DNA of 64,000 nt, taken from Sipunculus nudus (taxonomy: Eukaryota; Annelida; Sipuncula; Golfingiida; Sipunculidae). The DNA lies in assembly GCA_026874595.1 (NCBI GenBank), contig CM049310.1:45537058-45601057 (forward strand), in the 5' to 3' direction. The notes beneath the pieces are model-generated. The model was not told the DNA's origin. It did no database searches and saw only the letters and a list, made by a program, of their open reading frames with translations. The position numbers and the translations under genes are program-made. Below, one piece after another: positions 57,750 to 64,000 of the stretch. Numbering within the stretch: the first letter of the stretch is position 1; the number at the start of each line of letters is the position of its first letter.

Positions 57750-59640
57750 TAGGATGATACCGTATTCGTTGGTGCTGCTTTTCTTTTTTATATTCTGGAG
57801 TATGTAAATATCATGAAGGATACTTCTTCCAAAACAGGAAATAAGTATAAATGTTGATAAATAACACAGACTATTGTGTCGTCTAAGCCTGGAGCTGTTC
57901 ATATTTAACCAGTCTCACGTCAAAATGCATGAAATATCCCAAATCTAACTTTATTTGATCCAGAATCTTTACTTGATCTAGACAGAACCAGGGGATTAAT
58001 ATCTACAGGTAATTTAGATGTTAGAGACCGTGTAAACTTAGTTTAATACTGGATTATGATTGATCAGGGACCACAGGTACAACAACACGTCTAGTTCCCT
58101 TCATCTGGGAATCATCAGACCATGCTACCGTGTAATTCCAGTTATCGCACACGGCGAATCAGTGATTCTGTGTGTCTGACGGTAAGCATTGTTAGTAGTA
58201 CATAACCAGTTTGATATCGATGTTTAGTCCTAACTCTCACGGTAAATACAAACTTGTACACACACACACACGCACACCATCACACACATGTGGCAATGGT
58301 CACAATCATATCTCTATGTCTGTCCTAAGGTAGTTAGCACCTGGACAGCGCTCACATACGCGACAGATGTAATTTTTACCGTGAAGTATAAGTCCCATAG
58401 AGGACCCGGCAGAGCTACGGCAGTGCCACGGATAGGTCCGGGGTGATCCGTGGTAATCCTTGCCTATTACTACCTATTGTTGTAGTACTGCCTGCTTCAG
58501 TGGGACTGTAACTTAAAATGTTATTTTACATCCAAAAGAGATAACAAACTTCCTTGCACAAAGAAGAACCTGAAGAGACCCATGATCTCTTATATCTTAT
58601 CGGGAAACGGAAGGACAATATACAGACTAACAGGGGGCAGGTTTGAAGGATTTTGATATTTGTTAAAACTACATCGTTAATTATTTAACTCTGGTTCAAA
58701 TTTGCCTCTGACACAACAAAAGAACAACACCCACACACATACACACTCTGAGCTGAACCTGCGTGTGAACCCAGAACCGGTGAACACATATAAAGCATTA
58801 TCATTTTAATTGTGACCATCCGGCTAACAAACTGTCTGTAGTTACAGCTATTTCTGTTAAAATTCATACAAATGTCACTTGGGAATATCCTGACTTTGAC
58901 AGAGCCATAAAAATTTTCCCATTAACGTTTCAATCACCGTCGGAACATTTTGTACCATTACAGACAGACACCCTGCCGGGGCGTGAAGCTAAAAACTTAA
59001 TCATGGCCGGAAAACGAGAAATCATAAAGGGCCGAACAAAAGCGTAGCAGCATTCGCTGCCGGACAGCAATCGTGATACTTTCCGCGGGAATGTGAACAG
59101 ACGACACAAAGTGGATCGATAATGGCGGGAAAAATACCGCGCTCCCCCGAGACCCCGGTAAATTTAACCTGGTTAACAGTCATCGTTTAGTATGAGGCTT
59201 CCGTCGTGTGCTGTCAACCATTTTTGTTCTAATGGTGTGGTTTTCAGTCACATTGGCGGGTGATACAGTACGTGATGACCCAAACATATAGAGAATAATA
59301 ATTAACACTGCTATTGTGTAGCATTATGTTATTATATTCTGAAAATATGTAAAAATATATTCGTGATGTTTCAAGCAGCTTCAGTGCTGTTTCAGATATC
59401 ACGATTTGCAAAAGACTATTTGGATTTCGGTAAGTGTGACCGGAGACATACCGATGACTACTGGTGCGGCATGGAAAATAAATTAGTATTAGGTCCCCAT
59501 GATTTAGATTAAAGGTTAAAATGGCTCGTGTGTAAGGGTGTATAGTTCAAAATCTAATAAATTTCTTTGTTATCTTACAGAGAACACCCGTATAAGGTAA
59601 AACATAACGGGACAAAGACCTGAAAACACCAGTGTGTTTT
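57750..59640. other. No confident gene; GC-richer island at 58965-59160
   Basis: A (CA)n tract at 58257. The stretch 58965-59160 is clearly more GC- and CpG-rich than its surroundings (GGCCGGAAAACG, CCGCGGGAATG, ATACCGCGCTCCCCC) without an open frame; it could be a regulatory island. Confidence 0.35.
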
Positions 59641-59661
59641 GTTACAGAGCTTGAACCCCAG

Positions 59662-59748
59662 CTGATGTTTTGCAACAAGAGGATGATATTGATGAGAAGC
59701 CCTTCTATGGTTATGGCAAAACATTGAAGAAGGATAGCACCTTACACG
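59662..59748 (+). CDS. Candidate orphan exon
   Basis: Between an acceptor-like TTGAACCCCAG and the donor CACG followed by GTAAAT lies an 87-bp open stretch reading DVLQQEDDIDEKPFYGYGKT, then LKKDSTLH. The composition looks protein-like, and the reading frame is closed just outside by TGA. No partner exon was found and the family is not recognised. It could be part of a gene extending beyond the window. Confidence 0.22.
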
Positions 59749-59899
59749 GTAAATCTTGGCTCTGAAAAGAACATTAGACAGTGCACTTTGGAGTAAAGGA
59801 TCCCCGGTTCAAGAGCTTCCACGAAAATTTCGTGAAAAATCAACAGAGCTTATAAGGGATTTATCCCTTTATCTTCGGTACAGGTTATAAGGCCAATAA

Positions 59900-60538
59900 A
59901 AGGTATGGTTCTCAGGCACTTTTTTCAGAAATCAGTGCGGGCGGGCGGAATTTTCTTGTTACCTTTGTTGTATGTTTCGATAAAAATGTCATATGGTCAG
60001 GGAGAAGCATGATAATAACAATTTTTTTCTAAACAGGTAAAAGCACTAAATTACAAAGGAAAACTTAAAAAGGTAAAAGGTAAAGGTATGGGGTTTATAG
60101 TCTTCTATTACCGCTGTAGTCGCAGTCTCAGATGACTTTTAACATTTTGCCTTCCTGATCTTTCAGGCCTGTTCATTCTTGCTGCTTTTCTCTGCTCCCT
60201 GGGGAGCATACAACCCAAGCAGCCATTACAGGCGCTAGAAGGTTATTCGTTATACATTTGCCTGCCACCCATGACCAGTACCCATTCACTTCTGGGTCGA
60301 GAGAGCATGACCTTGTGGTAAAGACTTTGTCCAGGAGTCTTAGCGAAGAAGGCGATCTGAACGGTACGCGAACCCACAACCCTTAGGTCACAGGTCCCGC
60401 GCCCTAACCATTACGCCACCACGCTTCACAACTTATCACAATTGTATTATTTTACCTTCTTTAAAATTGAAAAATCAAAATAAAAATTTTGATACGGGGG
60501 TTAATATTGACACGGGCGGTGCCTGAAAACCATATCTT
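59900..60538. mobile_element. Second AAGGTATGGTTCTCAGGC MITE, interrupted by a SINE
   Basis: The left AAGGTATGGTTCTCAGGCA (59900-59918) and right GCCTGAAAACCATATCTT are inverted ends. Relative to the copy at 23987 it lies in inverted orientation and is lengthened by about 350 bp of tRNA-derived sequence between about 60070 and 60426. Confidence 0.8.
60075..60426 (-). mobile_element. tRNA-derived SINE inserted in a MITE
   Basis: On the - strand it starts AAGCGTGGTGGCGTAATGGTT, giving an A-box-like GTGGCGTAATGGTTAGGGCG (60419-60400) and a B-box-like GGTTCGCGTACC (60374-60363) about 26 bp later: pol III promoter spacing. A non-tRNA body of about 280 bp follows. The end near 60075 is approximate. 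Confidence 0.65.
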
Positions 60539-60693
60539 TTATTTTTTATTTTTTACTTATTTTGCCTTATGCCTGTATTAATCAGAATCGGTACAAACTG
60601 TAATTAGGATGGCGTAATAGAAAAATATAATTCTTGTTATATGGTTATACCTATCATCATAAAAGAACTATTGTACAAAGTATATTTATTTAT

Positions 60694-60741
60694 ACACACA
60701 CACACATATATATATATATATAAATATATATATATATACTT
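60694..60741. repeat. (CA)n-(TA)n microsatellite
   Basis: CACACACACACA followed by TA repeats. Confidence 0.9.
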
Positions 60742-60744
60742 TTG

Positions 60745-62006
60745 CGGTGATGGTGATATTATTTTGAAAGATGAATATAGTCAAATACGAAAGAATGACT
60801 ATAGCTTCAAAGACATGATTCATAAGATAACTTGGCACTGGGGATAGCTAAATTTAAAGTTACGGGTGCTATTTAGAGAAATAAATTCCCCTTTGGCAGA
60901 TAAATATACCTATTATACCGTAGGGATACAGATGCAGCTTTTGATATATTTTGTTCTTTTGGAATGAAAATAAAAGAAAACGCGGATTTTGAAAGGGGTT
61001 ATCTTTGAACGATCTCTTTAGGACTTGTGTTTATAATTGTTTCCAATTTATTAGGGCTTTTGAGAAGATTAATTAGTTTTCTGAGCATGAAGGCAGACCA
61101 ATTAGGAAATACCGGATGATTGATGGCATGGCGTTAAAAGCATGATACCGGTCTCACTGGCTCCTACCAAACAGTGATAGATGGTTTTGTAAATGCAAAT
61201 TCGGATAGATCAAAAACGAAACAAAAAACAAGTTTCGTCATATTTCTTCCCAGAAAGAACAGGTTTAGAATAAGCGATCTTCACAGAAACAGCTTAAAAT
61301 AAAAAAAAGTCTGCACACATTCAAAATTGATTATTATATTATATATTAAGTTTTGTTCTTGTTTGCGCTGTACTTTTTAAAGAGGTCTCTCTAGACACAA
61401 TTGCGTAGGAATGGCCTAATGTTCTTGTCACAAACGACGGTCAGACCTGTTAAGAATAACGCTATAATCAAGCCTATCCATGGGAAGTGGAGGCTAAGAG
61501 CGTTTATGAGTTTATTTTTTTGTATGAATACACTTCTCAGATACCCCCGAGTGCAAGACCAACGTTTACAACTTTTTCTCTCTCCCCCTCTCCCTCCCGA
61601 GATTGTGCTAGATCTCAAATGTGGCTCATTTAAAAAACAATTGACCTTGTTGGCACAATATTTGTCATAGTTGACAGATTTTTATCTAAAAATATAATCA
61701 GACCTTGACCCAATTTCCAAGGTCATATACTCCATGGCCAATCTCCATTATCGCTCGGTTCTGTCCCTGTAATAATCACCGCTGATATTTAATTTTGGGT
61801 TTTAACATACTCTTCATGCCTATAGGACCCTAAATACTACTTACTTGCGGGGAATTAACTGGGGAGAGGTCGTTAGAAGGCCGGGATATGGTAGGGGGCG
61901 CTTAGAGGGGTGGAGAAGGATTCCCTTTTGATTGATTTTGATCGAGGGGGCGTTCCTCTAAATCCGACCCTTTAATTAAGTTATTAAGAAATGAGGTGAA
62001 TTAAGG

Positions 62007-62053
<47 letters not shown>

Positions 62054-64000
62054 ACGGCCACTGCCCATTTTAATGACAATTACTTTTCAGTTTTAACTTA
62101 GTTTTATAAAGCATTTATGAACTTGTATGGATATTTACTGAGTATCAAAATATTTTAATGTTAGAAAACCATTTATAAAGGCAAGAAACGTGCATATCCA
62201 TCGTTCCTTCATAATTTTCCAGCGACAAAATGTGAGTTTTTTATTATGCAGTATTGGTAAACAAATACAAATTAAAATATGATCTACCTAATTCCTGGCG
62301 TAACATACAACGCAATTTAATTGTTGTTCAACTATACTACCGCCAACATATCAAGAAACGAGTTATAACGGTAATAATATCCGTAATTACAATTAAAATT
62401 CAGTTATATTCTACACAGTCGTTTATAAAGTATACGATTTGCAATAAATGGGGCCGCACTGACACATCTTGTAATAAAAACACCTGGGTCAAGTCGTTTT
62501 AATTCATTTACTATAATAATTTTAATTTATTTGATCGATTTTTAAATATTTCGCAATATGAAAGAATAAATAAGGTCAAATACTTTATATTTAATTTCCT
62601 TTAATAGTTAGTCGAAATCCCAAAGGTAGAAAAAAAAGAAGGAAGCGTAGGTATAGAAAAAGGAAACCTAGGCTTTGACGCTCTCTTTTTTATAGGGCTT
62701 GGGTAGCTGGGGGATTTCGCCCTAATTTCATCTATTCAGCTCAGCACTGTTTAAATTGAAATGAACCAAATCGGGTAAATCGACAGTATATAGTGTTTAG
62801 ATAGGTTTTTGCGATGTTGTACGTGTCATATTTCCGCTGTATTGTCCGGATTATTTCCGTCTACATCGCTCTTTGTGTGACGGCTCTTGGCTCTGATGAC
62901 CTTAAACTTCATTGGTGTAATTTTCCAGTCATTTTGGTCTTTTTTTCGGGGAAATGCCAACATGCACAACACTAAACGGCCCTCTTGAAACTGTATCTTT
63001 ATTTTCGACTTCTGCATGTTCTGCTATTATTTTCCCTTGATTTGAGGAAGTGGTGCATAACATTCAGTCCGCACTCTTTGTGGAATGATAAATATGATAA
63101 GAATAGCATGTTGTAATTTAAACTTCATTTTACATATAGGGCAAGAAACAATTCGCAAATAATGTCATGACATCTCACCAAAACTGAAATCCTCCGGGCG
63201 CACATTGTGTTTTTTTTTCTGTTTAGATCTTCTAACTATCCAACATTCAGTTTCATGACGAATCTAGCAAACCAGCCAAAGCCACCCTTCTAACAGTTTA
63301 AAAAAAAAAACAAGTCCCATGCCGTATAGGCGGAAACTCCGGGGCGTATAAAAACACCCGAATGACAACGGTGTAGTAATATTCACTTAACTAAAGGCCT
63401 CATACATGGCGCCTAATTTCTCCTCCGAGCAAACGCAATGAGCTTAACTTGAGCAGACTACATGGTGTCCCGAGAGAAGCTGATTTCCGGTTCCGGTGCG
63501 TTAGGACTTGGTTTGATAAGTTTAATGTCATGATTACCCACCAGGGGATCTGAATGTTATCAAACTCCAACGTGTCGCTCTAACCGGAAGACACGCATTC
63601 TTAAGACAATTGTAGGATATTAAGGCTTATATCATTTCCTACTTGCTTCCGTTTTATTTCACAAAACTGGTTACTGGAATGGCCGTATTGTGCCCCATGT
63701 TGGTATAACTCCTGCAAGGAAATTCAATCATTATTTTAAGTGAGTTAAAGAACTTCGAATTTATTTTAGTTCATTTTTTTATCAATGGTATTTGAAGTGA
63801 GGTATAAATATGTGGTTTATTGTTAAACCTTAACTTTAAATTATTTATCATTATGTATATGTTGATGTGTGAGTGCGAGTGTGAGATAACACGATAAACT
63901 GTTTCTGTTATAATTTTGTCGAATAAAACATTTAAAAAATACATGAAAATATTTACATCCTTTGGGACAACGTGCCTTTAATCAACAGTACAAGTCAGTC
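60745..64000. other. No gene seen
   Basis: AT-rich, with one TA microsatellite. The short open frames (61401-61670, 62254-62502, 62826-63017) have no recognisable content. Confidence 0.4.
62009..62051. repeat. (TA)n microsatellite
   Basis: About 42 bp of pure TA. Confidence 0.9.

Overview
This is a eukaryotic nuclear window. It is AT-rich, dense in microsatellites, and has spliced genes with GT-AG introns and signal-peptide exons. The dispersed repeats (pearl/Helentron-like elements with tandem cores, GACGGACG-type tails, GACCTTGACCTTTGACC arrays, a CR1-group LINE) are most like those of a marine lophotrochozoan, probably a mollusc. The species cannot be named from the sequence.

Three host genes can be reconstructed exon by exon with agreeing splice phases. 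(1) A complete six-exon clan-2-like cytochrome P450 on the + strand (15638-22414). (2) A three-exon + strand gene (35520-43366) for a 755-residue secreted protein with five FG-GAP/VCBS-type calcium loops and a downstream HEVGH zinc-peptidase-like motif. (3) A four-exon - strand gene (49819 down to 46643) for a 375-residue protein. It consists of a signal peptide, an ionotropic-glutamate-receptor ligand-binding domain with S1 joined directly to S2, a Ser/Thr/Pro-rich stalk and a GPI-type tail. It has no amino-terminal domain, no pore and no transmembrane channel segments. This third gene is the most unusual content of the window: a natural channel-less glutamate-binding ectodomain. Genes 2 and 3 converge tail to tail, about 3.3 kb apart, with a Helentron-like repeat between them.

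Layout: 1-4.1 kb microsatellites and degenerate repeats. 4.1-12.3 kb a block of tandem and composite repeats, interrupted by a decayed CR1-group LINE (about 4.79-8.25 kb). 12.5-13.3 kb an AT pentanucleotide satellite. 15.6-22.4 kb the P450; a MITE sits in intron 2, and intron 5 holds a 1.9 kb long-TIR DNA transposon with a Ulp1-like protease remnant. 22.4-27.5 kb mostly featureless, with one MITE. 27.5-31.2 kb a 42-bp minisatellite of about 87 copies that is open in four reading frames. 32.3-33.05 kb a solo LTR. 35.5-43.4 kb the FG-GAP gene, with a GGACTC-motif repeat in intron 1. 43.65-45.52 kb the Helentron/pearl-like element. 46.6-49.9 kb the glutamate-receptor-like gene, with an (AAT)n tract in intron 2. 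50-64 kb no confident gene: MITEs, tRNA-derived SINE-like segments, microsatellites and one candidate orphan exon.

The three genes show no sign of a shared pathway; their proximity looks incidental. All protein calls are by eye from motifs and splice signals. No database search or expression data were available.
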